From Anaerolineae bacterium (GTDB taxonomy: Bacteria; Chloroflexota; Anaerolineae; Fen-1058): 55,139 bases of DNA. The stretch lies in assembly GCA_003154115.1 (NCBI GenBank), contig PMCF01000091.1, forward strand, positions 1 through 55,139, in the 5' to 3' direction. Positions 16,902-24,345 of the stretch are shown here, in pieces. The notes under the pieces were generated by a model. That model did not search any database. It had not been told where the DNA came from and saw only the letters and a program-made list of their open reading frames with translations. A program made the translations under genes and the position numbers. How positions within the stretch are numbered: position 1 is the stretch's first letter; each line of letters begins with the position of its first letter.

Positions 16902-17084
16902 ATGTGTCCCAATCATAAACCGCAAGCGCCCACGGATTGGCGCGTTGGTCTGCGTAACGGCTTCTCCAATTGGAATCAGCCACTGCCCACGCGCACCAAG
17001 CTCAGGCTGTTGGCGCGCAATTTGTGGATTCGCGTGCGGACCCGTTCGAATTGCTGCGGGCATGACGGCGAGCCGGGTTGTTGA
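16902..17084 (+). CDS. Small Cys-rich protein ending in CCGHDGEPGC, 60 aa
   Basis: A 60-residue protein with AGGAGG five to six bases before its ATG, one of the best ribosome sites in the window. It is basic in the middle (RTKLRLLARNLWIRVRTRS), tryptophan-containing, and has cysteines at residue 2 and in the C-terminal SNCCGHDGEPGC. The clustered Cys and His suggest metal or cofactor binding or a disulfide, but I cannot name a family. It lies 16 bp after the broken FAD oxidoreductase, which probably was its operon partner. A weak hairpin (CTGACG/CGTCAG) follows at about 17098-17116. It is intact although its neighbour decayed. Confidence 0.7.
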   Translation: MCPNHKPQAPTDWRVGLRNGFSNWNQPLPTRTKLRLLARNLWIRVRTRSNCCGHDGEPGC

Positions 17085-17123
17085 CAGGTTCAACCCCCTG
17101 ACGCCGGGCGCGTCAGTTAGTCA

Positions 17124-17151
17124 TTGTCTTTCGGCCATATCGGTGTAAAAT
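17124..17151 (+). promoter_or_regulatory. Promoter for the receiver-domain gene
   Basis: TTGTCT (17124-17129) and TAAAAT (17146-17151) are 16 bp apart, followed by a 32-base leader to the ATG at 17184. Confidence 0.5.
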
Positions 17152-17183
17152 AGGGGTGACCTTCAGATGGGGAGTAATGGCTT

Positions 17184-17573
17184 ATGAAACGCATTCTTGT
17201 GGTGGAAGACGACAACAGCCTGAGTGTGCTGTTGCGCTTGATTATGAAAGTTCAACAAGATGATTGGGAAGTGGGCAGTGCCTCCACCGGCGTCGAAGCG
17301 TTGGCGCAAGTGGAAAAGTTCCGGCCCGATCTGATCCTGTTGGACATCATGATGCCGGAGATGGACGGCTTGGAAGTGGCCCGTCGCTTGAAAGGCGATG
17401 AGCGTCACAAAGATCAGAAGATTGTGATTTTGTCGGCGTTGAGTGATTCGGAAACACGACGCAAGGCCATGGAAGCCGGTGTAGTGGAATATTGGACCAA
17501 GCCCATCAGCCCCGATGAATTGCGCGACGGCATGCTGCGCGTGCTAGGCCCGGATGCGGTGGAACTGCTGTAG
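17184..17573 (+). CDS. Stand-alone response-regulator receiver domain (CheY-like)
   Basis: A 129-residue protein made only of a REC domain. The acidic pocket is Glu8-Asp9-Asp10, the phospho-acceptor is Asp54 (LILLDIMMPEMDG), the switch Ser is at 84 (ILSALSD) and the lysine is Lys106 (WTKP). No output domain is present, so it would act by protein-protein contact. No histidine kinase lies nearby. It has its own promoter and ends in a strong hairpin shared with the convergent uvrC. The partner is unknown. Confidence 0.92.
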   Translation: MKRILVVEDDNSLSVLLRLIMKVQQDDWEVGSASTGVEALAQVEKFRPDLILLDIMMPEMDGLEVARRLKGDERHKDQKIVILSALSDSETRRKAMEAGVVEYWTKPISPDELRDGMLRVLGPDAVELL

Positions 17574-17587
17574 TTGTTCTCGAAATA

Positions 17588-17625
17588 AAAAACCTCCGGA
17601 GGTTCTGAACCTCTCGGAGGTTTTT
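17588..17625. terminator. Bidirectional intrinsic terminator between the receiver gene and uvrC
   Basis: AAAAACCTCCG (17588-17598) and CGGAGGTTTTT (17615-17625) are perfect inverted arms with A- and T-runs on the two sides. It is placed to end transcription from both converging genes. Confidence 0.85.
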
Positions 17626-17627
17626 GT

Positions 17628-19505
17628 TTACCCCAGCTGTTCTTTGATCGTGATCGCCACATCACGCGGCACGCCGGGCACCGCGGCCAGTTCATCCACG
17701 CTCGCGGCGCGGATGCCTTCCAGCGATCCAAAATGCTTGAGCAGGGTTTTGCGGCGGGTGGGTCCGACGCCGGGAATCTCGTCGAGTTGGGAGGCGATAC
17801 CCACCTTGGCGCGTTTGGCGCGATGCGCCGTGATGGCAAAGCGATGCGCCTCATCGCGCACGCGCTGCACCAGATACAGCCCCTGCGATTGACGCGGCAG
17901 CAAAATCGACGTGGGCCGATTGGGTAGGAAAATCTCTTCCTGCTGTTTTGCCAATCCACACACCGGCACCTGGCCAAACAACTCCAAATCTTTCAGGACC
18001 TCAATCGCCATGCCCAGTTGCCCCTTGCCGCCGTCGACGATCAACAAATCGGGCAGCACCGAGAACGAGGGATCGATCTTACGGCCCGGCTGTTGTTCCA
18101 CGCTGTGCAGCGCCGCGCCCTTGGCGTCGAAGTAACGCCGGAAGCGGCGCGTCAGGGCCTCGCGCATCGATTCGAAATCGTTGGGCCCTTCCACGGTCTT
18201 GATATTGAACTTGCGGTAATCGCTCTTGCGCGGAATGCCGTTGACGAACACCACCATCGAGGCGACGGAATTCGTACCCTGCGTATTGCTGATGTCGAAA
18301 CATTCGATCCGCGCGGGCAGAGCGTTCAAGCCGATGCCGTCGGCCAACTCCTTCAGGGCTTGCTCCGCCCGATGGGAGTCGGCGTCCCACTGAGCTTTCA
18401 ACGCCGTCAAGGTTTCCACGGCATTGTCGGTAGCGAGTTTGACCAGATCGGCCGCTGGGCCGTCGTGGGGCACATTCAACACCACCTGGGTGCCGCGCTT
18501 CTGCTTCAAGAACTGCGTGATGATATCCACTTCCTGCGCTTCGATCTCCACGGGCAGCACCACCTCGGGCGGAACGTACGCGGCCTCGTCGTAGAACTGC
18601 GTCAGGAATTCGGCGACGACCTGATTGAGGTTTTCATCTTCCGTGCCCTCCAGCACGAAGTATTCCCGCCCGATGAGCTTGCCCTGGCGAATGAGGAACA
18701 CCTGCACACAGGCATCGCCTTTGTCGCGCGCGATCGCCAGCACGTCTTGATCGTTCTGTGTGCTCGACATGACTTTCTGCCGTTCGACGATGTGGCGCAG
18801 CGCCTTGAGTTGATCGCGGACCTGCGCGGCGCGCTCGAACTGCATGGCTTCGGCGGCCTCGGTCATCTTGCGCTCGAAGTCGATCAGCACCTCGTCGGAC
18901 TTGCCTTCGAGGAAGTGGCACAGTCGATCGAGCGTGGCGCGATACTCGTCTTGCGTCACCGCGCCGATGCAGGGCGCATTGCACAACTTGATGTCGTAGT
19001 ACAGGCAGGCCCGCGGATCCTTCCCCGTGATCTCTCGATCGCAGGTGAGATAAGGAAAAATGCGGCGCAGCGTGTCGAGCGTCTGGTAGACCGCGCCCGC
19101 GTTCGTGAACGGGCCGTAATAGCGCGCGCCATCCTGTAGCATCTTGCGCACAGTCAGCACCTTGGGGTAGGGCGTTTGCCACTCGATCTTGATGTACGGA
19201 TAGCGCTTGTCGTCCTTCAACCGGATGTTGAAGTGCGGCTTGTGGCGCTTGATGAGATTCGATTCGAGCAGCAGCGCTTCCAACTCAGTGTCGGTGACGA
19301 TCCATTCGAGGTCGGCGATCTCGGTGACGAGGCGCTGCGTCTTGGGCGAGTGATCGCCGGACGCGTGAAAGTACGATCGGACGCGGTTGCGCAGATTCAC
19401 GGCTTTGCCGACGTAGATGATCTTGCCGCGCGCGTCGAAGTATTGATAGACGCCGGGCTTGGTCGGCAGCGTTTTGAGTTTCTCGGTGACTTGCTCGGTG
19501 GGCAT
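17628..19505 (-). CDS. uvrC: Excinuclease ABC subunit C
   Basis: A protein of about 625 residues, normal for UvrC. Domains in order are GIY-YIG nuclease (GVYQYFDARGKIIYVGKAVNLRNRVRSYF), a Cys-containing middle (CLYYDIKLCNAPCIG), the UVR motif that contacts UvrB (FERKMTEAAEAMQFERAAQVRDQL), the RNase-H-like second nuclease (ECFDISNTQGTNSVASMVVF and the LPDLLIVDGGKGQL block), and a C-terminal tandem helix-hairpin-helix (EIPGVGPTRRKTLLKHFGS, LAAVPGVPRDVAITI). With UvrA and UvrB it makes the dual incision in nucleotide excision repair. Start chosen at ATG 19505 (MPTEQVTEKL); the frame is open upstream but that extension is not family-like. Confidence 0.96.
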   Translation of the reverse strand: MPTEQVTEKLKTLPTKPGVYQYFDARGKIIYVGKAVNLRNRVRSYFHASGDHSPKTQRLVTEIADLEWIVTDTELEALLLESNLIKRHKPHFNIRLKDDKRYPYIKIEWQTPYPKVLTVRKMLQDGARYYGPFTNAGAVYQTLDTLRRIFPYLTCDREITGKDPRACLYYDIKLCNAPCIGAVTQDEYRATLDRLCHFLEGKSDEVLIDFERKMTEAAEAMQFERAAQVRDQLKALRHIVERQKVMSSTQNDQDVLAIARDKGDACVQVFLIRQGKLIGREYFVLEGTEDENLNQVVAEFLTQFYDEAAYVPPEVVLPVEIEAQEVDIITQFLKQKRGTQVVLNVPHDGPAADLVKLATDNAVETLTALKAQWDADSHRAEQALKELADGIGLNALPARIECFDISNTQGTNSVASMVVFVNGIPRKSDYRKFNIKTVEGPNDFESMREALTRRFRRYFDAKGAALHSVEQQPGRKIDPSFSVLPDLLIVDGGKGQLGMAIEVLKDLELFGQVPVCGLAKQQEEIFLPNRPTSILLPRQSQGLYLVQRVRDEAHRFAITAHRAKRAKVGIASQLDEIPGVGPTRRKTLLKHFGSLEGIRAASVDELAAVPGVPRDVAITIKEQLG

Positions 19506-19614
19506 GGCGAAGAAATTGTAACACGTGGGCAGTATCACTTCAATAAGAACAAAAACAGCCCGGCACTGATCGCCGAGCTGTCCGATTGAAGAAGATCGGT
19601 CGTGTGGTGGAATG

Positions 19615-20070
19615 CTATTTGATGGTGCCTTGCGCCACGAGGAATGCGTACCCGAAGGCTCCGACTGCGCCGCCAATCGCGCCGCTGATCAGGCGCACGA
19701 TGAGATCACCGATCCCGAAAGCGCTATAACCGCCCAGGCCCGCGAGTCCGCCCAGACCACCTAGCAATGAATTGAGGCCGATTGGAGCAGTAATGAGCGC
19801 CAGGATGCCATAGACCAGCGCAACGATCACGCCCAGAATAGCACCGTTTACCAGACCGTCCATTTGTGCCGGCATGGTCCCTGACTTGCGTGCGGTCAGG
19901 ACGTACCATACTCCACCGAAGATGGGAGCCAGCCAGCCGAGCAACCCGGCCACAGTCCACAACGCTGGCACAATCCACAACAACCCGCCCACTGCGCCCA
20001 CTATGACGGGAATCAAACCCGCTTTTATCAACCCCGGCTGATCGATTTTGAATTGTTGTCCGCTTTGCAT
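19615..20070 (-). CDS. Small Gly-rich integral membrane protein, 151 aa
   Basis: The start is ATG 20070 with AAGGAGAA just upstream. A short hydrophilic N-terminus (MQSGQQFKIDQPGLIKAG) is followed by about four hydrophobic segments: LIPVIVGAVGGLLWIVPALW, the AGLLGWLAPIFGGVWYVL region, GAILGVIVALVYGILALI and a Gly-rich C-terminal part (GLGGLAGLGGYSAFGIGDLIVRLISGAIGGAVGAFGYAFLV). I recognise no family. It has its own ribosome site and stands between uvrC and the DUF2085 gene. Possible roles are not clear from the sequence. Confidence 0.72.
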   Translation of the reverse strand: MQSGQQFKIDQPGLIKAGLIPVIVGAVGGLLWIVPALWTVAGLLGWLAPIFGGVWYVLTARKSGTMPAQMDGLVNGAILGVIVALVYGILALITAPIGLNSLLGGLGGLAGLGGYSAFGIGDLIVRLISGAIGGAVGAFGYAFLVAQGTIK

Positions 20071-20151
20071 GTTTTTCTCCTTAGAAATGGATGGGGTTAT
20101 TGTAGTCTGATTGAGCCGCAATGGCAAGTAAAGATTTCTTAATCCGCGGTT

Positions 20152-20973
20152 TCAGCCGCCAGTCACCACGGCGCGGAAAACATCCATGAGCGTGATCAAC
20201 ACCAACCCCAGCGCCACGCCTGCCGTCAAAGGCAGGATGAGCTGCGGCCAGCGATCGACGACGTTGACCAGGTTACGCACAGTCAAGACGATGACGGCGC
20301 CCATGAAGCCCAGCAGCAGCAGCGGGCCGATGATGGAGATGATCGTGATCGGGTAGAGCAGCCAATCGGCTTGAGTGAGCACGATGGCATCCAGCGCGAA
20401 GCCGATCACGACCAGGATCGCCAACTCGCGCCAATTCTTCAGGGTGCGATCACCGCTGGGTTGTTTCCAGATGGCGGAACTGAGCACGGGGATGAACAAC
20501 ATCGCAATCGCCAGGCCGTAGAGGGTGCCCGTGACGATGCGATGGATGTTGGTGGTGTGATACAACTGCGGCGCGCCGGGAATGATCGAGATGGTCGAGT
20601 TCACACCGTCGATGCCCATGATGGTGATGAAGCCGATGAGCACCGAGATAAGCGCCGCGGCGGGCAGCCGAGCCGCGTGAGTGCGGCGGCGAACGACGAG
20701 AAAGATGAGGCCCAGCAGCACGCCCAGATACATGCCCGTGCAGCGCGCGCACAACGGCGACTGATGCTCGTGAAAAAAGAAAGAGCGCTCGGGCATTTGA
20801 TGGCACAGCGCATAGCCGATGAGCCTGGCTTTTTCCCACAGACCTTGCGGCGGCGCACTGACAAACAATCCGATGATGGCCGTCGGCACGCCGATGAACA
20901 AGGCTTTGGGAATGAGCGACCAGCGGGAAGGCGGGTAAGTCGTCGGTTCGGAAGAATGAGCGTCGGGTTCCAT
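20152..20973 (-). CDS. DUF2085 family membrane protein
   Basis: A 273-residue polytopic membrane protein. The DUF2085 signature is present as YALCHQMPERSFFFHEHQSPLCARCTGMYLG, with three cysteines and two histidines that could bind a metal. About seven further TM segments follow. The start is ATG 20973 (MEPDAHSS) with AAAGGGA upstream; the open frame extends to 21126 but crosses the large palindrome. The function of DUF2085 proteins is not established. Confidence 0.85.
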   Translation of the reverse strand: MEPDAHSSEPTTYPPSRWSLIPKALFIGVPTAIIGLFVSAPPQGLWEKARLIGYALCHQMPERSFFFHEHQSPLCARCTGMYLGVLLGLIFLVVRRRTHAARLPAAALISVLIGFITIMGIDGVNSTISIIPGAPQLYHTTNIHRIVTGTLYGLAIAMLFIPVLSSAIWKQPSGDRTLKNWRELAILVVIGFALDAIVLTQADWLLYPITIISIIGPLLLLGFMGAVIVLTVRNLVNVVDRWPQLILPLTAGVALGLVLITLMDVFRAVVTGG

Positions 20974-21053
20974 GCAAATCCCTTTCTTGGTAACGCCCGC
21001 ATTATAGCACGAGTGATGGCGCTGATAAGTTTTGCTGTTCAATGTCGGTAATC

Positions 21054-21114
21054 TGGACTCGAGGCTTGCCCGTATCCGCCGCAATACGGCGGATACGGGC
21101 AAGCCTCGAGTCCA
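21054..21114. repeat. 28-bp perfect palindrome with 5-base loop
   Basis: Bases 21054-21081 and 21087-21114 are perfect inverted complements around CAATA. The arm begins TGGACTCGAGGCTTGCCCGT. No T-tract follows on either strand. It sits between divergent genes and would block replication or transcription less than it would fold as a cruciform. The rest of 20974-21228 shows nothing else that can be supported. Confidence 0.85.
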
Positions 21115-21228
21115 GCGGGTAGTCATTGCTGATTTTGATCATCAAAGTTCATTAGATGACGTGGTCTCCATTTGCACACCAGGGTTGTAAAATGAAGTGA
21201 CCGAATAAGAAGACAAAGGATGGGCCGC

Positions 21229-22221
21229 ATGTCCGAATCGCAAATCGTCGTCAAGCAGTTGACCAAGACTTACCGGGTGCCAGTGCGGGAAGCCGGCCTG
21301 CGTGCCTCAATGCGCAGCCTGGTGCGCCGCGCCTATGAAGATGTCGCCGCCGTGCAAGCCATCACCTTCTCGATCGAGGCCGGTGAGATGGTGGGTTTCA
21401 TCGGCCCGAATGGCGCGGGCAAAACGACCACGTTGAAGATGCTCGCTGGGCTGCTGCATCCGACGGCAGGCGAAGCGCGTGTGGCCGGCTTCACACCGTG
21501 GGCACGTCGCCCCGAATTTCTCCGCACGATCAGCATGGTGCTGGGCAACAAGAGTCAGATGCTGTGGGATATTCCACCGTTGGATACGTTCCACGTGCTG
21601 GGTGAAATCTACGGCCTATCGCCCACCGATTTTCGCAGTACCCTCGACGAGCTGGTTGACCTGTTGGAGATGCGCGGCTTGCTCAATAAGCCCGTGCGCA
21701 ATCTGTCGTTGGGTGAACGGATGAAATGCGAACTCGTGGCGGGCCTGCTCCATCGACCGGCGGTGGTATTTTTGGACGAACCCACGCTGGGGCTGGATGT
21801 GTCGATGCAGAGCCGCTTGCGCCGCTTCGTGCTCGATTACAACCGGCGGCACGGCGCAACCGTGATGCTGACCAGTCACTACATGGCCGACGTGCTGGCC
21901 TTGTGCCCGCGCGTGATCTTGATCCATCACGGGCGCTTGCTCTACGACGGCGACCTGGGCAAACTGGCCGAGCGTCTAGCGCCGTTCAAGTTAGTCCGCA
22001 TCGGGTTGAGTGCCGATCGGGTTGGGCAGGAACTCGATCTGCCGGATGGCGTCGAACTATTGCAGCGCGCCGACGATCATATGGAACTCCGCGTGAATCG
22101 CAGTGAAGCCCCGGCGCTTACGGCGCGCCTGCTCAACACGTTGCCGATCACCGATCTGGCCGTTGAAGATCCGCCGATCGAAGCAGTGATCGATCAAATC
22201 TATCAGGAGGGTGACGTATGA
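21229..22221 (+). CDS. ABC-2 type exporter ATP-binding protein (COG4586-like)
   Basis: About 330 residues. It has Walker A GPNGAGKTTT, the signature LSLGERMK, Walker B VVFLDEPTLGLD and the H-loop LTSHYM. A C-terminal extension of about 80 residues (LAPFKLVRIGLSADRVGQEL...) is typical of this exporter subgroup. The NGNKSQMLWD-type Q-loop region suits COG4586 ATPases. Start ATG 21229 has AAAGGA eight bases upstream; ATG 21220 is too close to it. Its stop overlaps the next start (ATGA at 22218). It powers export by the two permeases downstream; the substrate is unknown. Confidence 0.92.
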   Translation: MSESQIVVKQLTKTYRVPVREAGLRASMRSLVRRAYEDVAAVQAITFSIEAGEMVGFIGPNGAGKTTTLKMLAGLLHPTAGEARVAGFTPWARRPEFLRTISMVLGNKSQMLWDIPPLDTFHVLGEIYGLSPTDFRSTLDELVDLLEMRGLLNKPVRNLSLGERMKCELVAGLLHRPAVVFLDEPTLGLDVSMQSRLRRFVLDYNRRHGATVMLTSHYMADVLALCPRVILIHHGRLLYDGDLGKLAERLAPFKLVRIGLSADRVGQELDLPDGVELLQRADDHMELRVNRSEAPALTARLLNTLPITDLAVEDPPIEAVIDQIYQEGDV

Positions 22222-23009
22222 ACTGGCGAGGAGGGTGGGCGCTCGTCAAACGCTCGTGGGCGTCGTGGCTGCAATATCGCAGTTTCTTTTTCGTGCTCGC
22301 TTTCGGCTGGATGATCCCGCCGTTGATCTATCTCTTCGTCTGGTCGACGGCCGCGCAAGCGGGCACGGTTGGCGGCATGACCCCGGCGGAATTTGTGGCG
22401 TATTATCTCGTGTTGATTTTGGTTAATCAACTTACTTACGCGCAGACCAACTGGACAGTGGGCGATGTGATTCGCGGCGGCGATCTAAATGCGTGGTTAT
22501 TACGGCCCTTGCCGCCGATCTTCCACGCGCTCTCCACTGAAATCGCGGGCAAGGTGGTGATGATGGCGTTCGTCATTCCGGGCGCGCTGATTCTAGCGCT
22601 GGTGTTGAAGCCCGCCTTGAACGCGACACCGTTGCAAGTGGCGCTGTTTGTTCCGGCGCTGGTGATGGCGTGGCTGCTGCGTTTCTTCTGGGGTTACTGG
22701 CTGGCGTGCCTCGCGTTCTGGGCGACGCGGGCCGATGCTTTACTGGCCGTACAGGATGCGCTGGTCTTTCTGCTCTCCGGTGTCGTCGCGCCGATCGGGT
22801 TGTTGCCGCCCCTCATGCAGATCGCGGCGCGTTTACTGCCGTTTTATTACATGGTCGGCTTTCCCGTCGAAGTTTTGACAGGCCACATGAGCACGGCCGA
22901 TTTGCTCAGCGGATTTGCGATCCAGGCCGCGTGGACGATCGTCGCGATCGTTTTGTATCGCCGTTTATGGCGCGCGGGGCTGCGCCGTTATGCCGCCGTG
23001 GGAGGTTGA
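22218..23009 (+). CDS. ABC-2 family permease subunit 1 (COG4587-like)
   Basis: A 263-residue protein with six predicted TM segments and no lipoprotein signal. The central charged loop ILVNQLTYAQTNWTVGDVIRGGDLNAWLLRPLPPIFHAL is typical of this permease class, which reads as 'defines lower-arm RPLPP'. It is translationally coupled to the ATPase by a 4-base overlap and is followed three bases later by a second permease. Together they should form a heterodimeric exporter channel. Confidence 0.9.
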   Translation: MNWRGGWALVKRSWASWLQYRSFFFVLAFGWMIPPLIYLFVWSTAAQAGTVGGMTPAEFVAYYLVLILVNQLTYAQTNWTVGDVIRGGDLNAWLLRPLPPIFHALSTEIAGKVVMMAFVIPGALILALVLKPALNATPLQVALFVPALVMAWLLRFFWGYWLACLAFWATRADALLAVQDALVFLLSGVVAPIGLLPPLMQIAARLLPFYYMVGFPVEVLTGHMSTADLLSGFAIQAAWTIVAIVLYRRLWRAGLRRYAAVGG

Positions 23010-23012
23010 TCA

Positions 23013-23807
23013 ATGATGCGTTATCTGCGACTCGTCAAATACTTCATGTTGTCGTCGGCCCAGGAAGACCTGGCTTATCGCGCGAACTTCTTCATCGGGT
23101 TGTTGCATTCGCTGTTGAATCTGATCGTCGGGGTGTTGGGGTTGATGGTGCTGTTCGGTCAAGTGAAAACGGTGAATGGCTGGAGTTTCGCCGCGACGCT
23201 GGCGCTGTTGGGCGTTTACCTGGTCGTCAGTGCGCTGCGCGGATTGTTCATCGGCCCCAGTCTGGAGGCGCTGGCCGGAATGGAAGGCGACATCTGGAGC
23301 GGCCGGTTTGACTTCGTCTTGCTGCGCCCGATCGATACGCAATTCCTCGTCAGCCTGCGCCAGTGGCGCTGGTTCGCGCTGATCGATCTGGCGCTGGGCG
23401 TGGGCGTGCTCGGCGTGGCGGTGACGCAGTTGGGACAGGCGCTATCGGTCGGGCAGGTCATTGCGTTTCTGGGCACGATGTTTGCCAGCGTCGCCGTGCT
23501 GTACGCCATCCTATTGATCTTTACCGCGCTGGTTTTCTGGGGCCCCGGCATGTTGTTCACCTGGGTGTTCGATGCGATCTTTCAGTTGGCGCGTTATCCG
23601 ATCGGCGTGTATCCCGGCTGGCTGCAATTCGCGCTGACGTGGATCATCCCCGTCGCCGTACTGACAACGATCCCCGCGCAAGCCCTGACGGGCGACATCA
23701 CCCCCGGCGTGCTGCTGGCTAGCATGACCTTAGCAGCGCTGTTGTTGATCGGCGCGTCCGTCTTGTTTCGGGTGGGACTGCGGCGCTACAAGAGCGCGTC
23801 GAGTTGA
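23013..23807 (+). CDS. ABC-2 family permease subunit 2 (COG3694-like)
   Basis: A 264-residue six-TM permease. The loop GLFIGPSLEALAGMEGDIWSGRFDFVLLRPIDTQFLVSLRQWRW carries the same LLRP element as its partner, supporting a paralogous pair. GGAGGTTGATCA lies before its ATG. It is the last gene of the operon. A 15-bp hairpin follows 84 bases after the stop but lacks a T-tract. Confidence 0.9.
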   Translation: MMRYLRLVKYFMLSSAQEDLAYRANFFIGLLHSLLNLIVGVLGLMVLFGQVKTVNGWSFAATLALLGVYLVVSALRGLFIGPSLEALAGMEGDIWSGRFDFVLLRPIDTQFLVSLRQWRWFALIDLALGVGVLGVAVTQLGQALSVGQVIAFLGTMFASVAVLYAILLIFTALVFWGPGMLFTWVFDAIFQLARYPIGVYPGWLQFALTWIIPVAVLTTIPAQALTGDITPGVLLASMTLAALLLIGASVLFRVGLRRYKSASS

Positions 23808-23891
23808 GCAATTCAGTGTTTAGCTATTAGAAACATATGCACCGCATGAAGTCGGAAAGTGAAGTGCAGATCAGCGTGCTGAGATGAAGTG

Positions 23892-23934
23892 TGGTGTGCA
23901 ACACAGAGTTGATTACATCCTGTGTTGCACACCA
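23892..23934. other. 15-bp inverted repeat after the ABC operon
   Basis: TGGTGTGCAACACAG (23892-23906) and CTGTGTTGCACACCA (23920-23934) are perfect inverted complements with a 13-base loop. It lies between the convergent ABC operon and the small minus-strand gene at 23954 and could stabilise both 3' ends. It has no T-run. Confidence 0.6.
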
Positions 23935-23953
23935 TCTCTATTCTGCTCCGTGA

Positions 23954-24139
23954 TCAATGTCCGGCTTGTAATACTTTTAGAATCTCAGCCGCAAGCGGCG
24001 AACCTGCTAATAATATACCGAGGACAATCAATGTCCGACGCAGAGGCAGGTTTACGTTGACCAGCAGTCTATTGTCCGTAATCTCTAATGAGAACGGATT
24101 ACTGGCCCCTTTATGCGCCTTTGTTCTATTCGTCTGCAT
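23954..24139 (-). CDS. Small single-TM protein, 61 aa
   Basis: A short gene with a very strong ribosome site (GGAAAGGAGGGGGT before ATG 24139). The protein starts with a polar segment (MQTNRTKAHKGASNPFSLEITDNRLLVNVNLPLRR) and has one hydrophobic helix (TLIVLGILLAGSPLAAEILKVL). It has no signal-peptide cleavage site, so it is probably a small membrane protein. The family is unknown. A perfect intrinsic terminator lies just upstream of its ribosome site, implying attenuation or insulation from upstream transcription. Confidence 0.6.
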   Translation of the reverse strand: MQTNRTKAHKGASNPFSLEITDNRLLVNVNLPLRRTLIVLGILLAGSPLAAEILKVLQAGH

Positions 24140-24167
24140 ACCCCCTCCTTTCCTGCGGCTAATAAGC

Positions 24168-24192
24168 AAAAAGGGTCACCTCGCGGCGACCC
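24168..24192 (-). terminator. Intrinsic terminator/attenuator upstream of the 61-aa gene
   Basis: On the minus strand GGGTCGCC, the GNRA loop GCGA and GGTGACCC form an 8-bp stem followed at once by TTTTT. It ends about 28 bases before ATG 24139. No gene precedes it on the minus strand for 600 bp, so it probably ends the leader of the small gene itself or a non-coding transcript. Confidence 0.65.
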
Positions 24193-24221
24193 TTCGCATC
24201 CTTAAAGTTATCGACGTTCTA

Positions 24222-24251
24222 TTGACATGCCGATCGTGATCGTGATAAGAT
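24222..24251 (+). promoter_or_regulatory. Consensus sigma-70 promoter for a small RNA
   Basis: TTGACA (24222-24227), an 18-bp spacer, and TAAGAT (24246-24251). The -35 is perfect. No open frame with a ribosome site follows before the terminator at 24302-24338. Confidence 0.6.
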
Positions 24252-24257
24252 GTGACC

Positions 24258-24345
24258 ACTTAGGATGACACTGCCGCAAATGATAGTGTTATTCTTCGCC
24301 TAAAGCGCCCCCAGCCGCCAAGCATAGAGGGCGCTTTTGCTTTGT
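24258..24345 (+). ncRNA. Candidate small RNA, about 85-90 nt
   Basis: The transcript would start near 24258, seven bases after the -10. It contains a first hairpin around ACACT...AGTGT (about 24268-24289) and ends in a terminator hairpin AAAGCGCCC (24302-24310)/GGGCGCTTT (24329-24337) with a T-rich tail. It has no credible start codon with ribosome site. It does not resemble 6S, SRP, tmRNA or RNase P RNA. This is an inference from promoter, hairpins and terminator only. Confidence 0.45.

Noticed and set aside
17085-17123. T-loop-like GGTTCAACCCC possibly from a tRNA
   Set aside because: No acceptor, D or anticodon arm can be drawn around it.
18018-19139. Long plus-strand frame over uvrC
   Set aside because: UvrC on the minus strand is certain and the frame has no recognisable domain.
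21054-21114. Terminator at the 28-bp palindrome
   Set aside because: No T-tract on either strand and no gene ends nearby in a suitable orientation.
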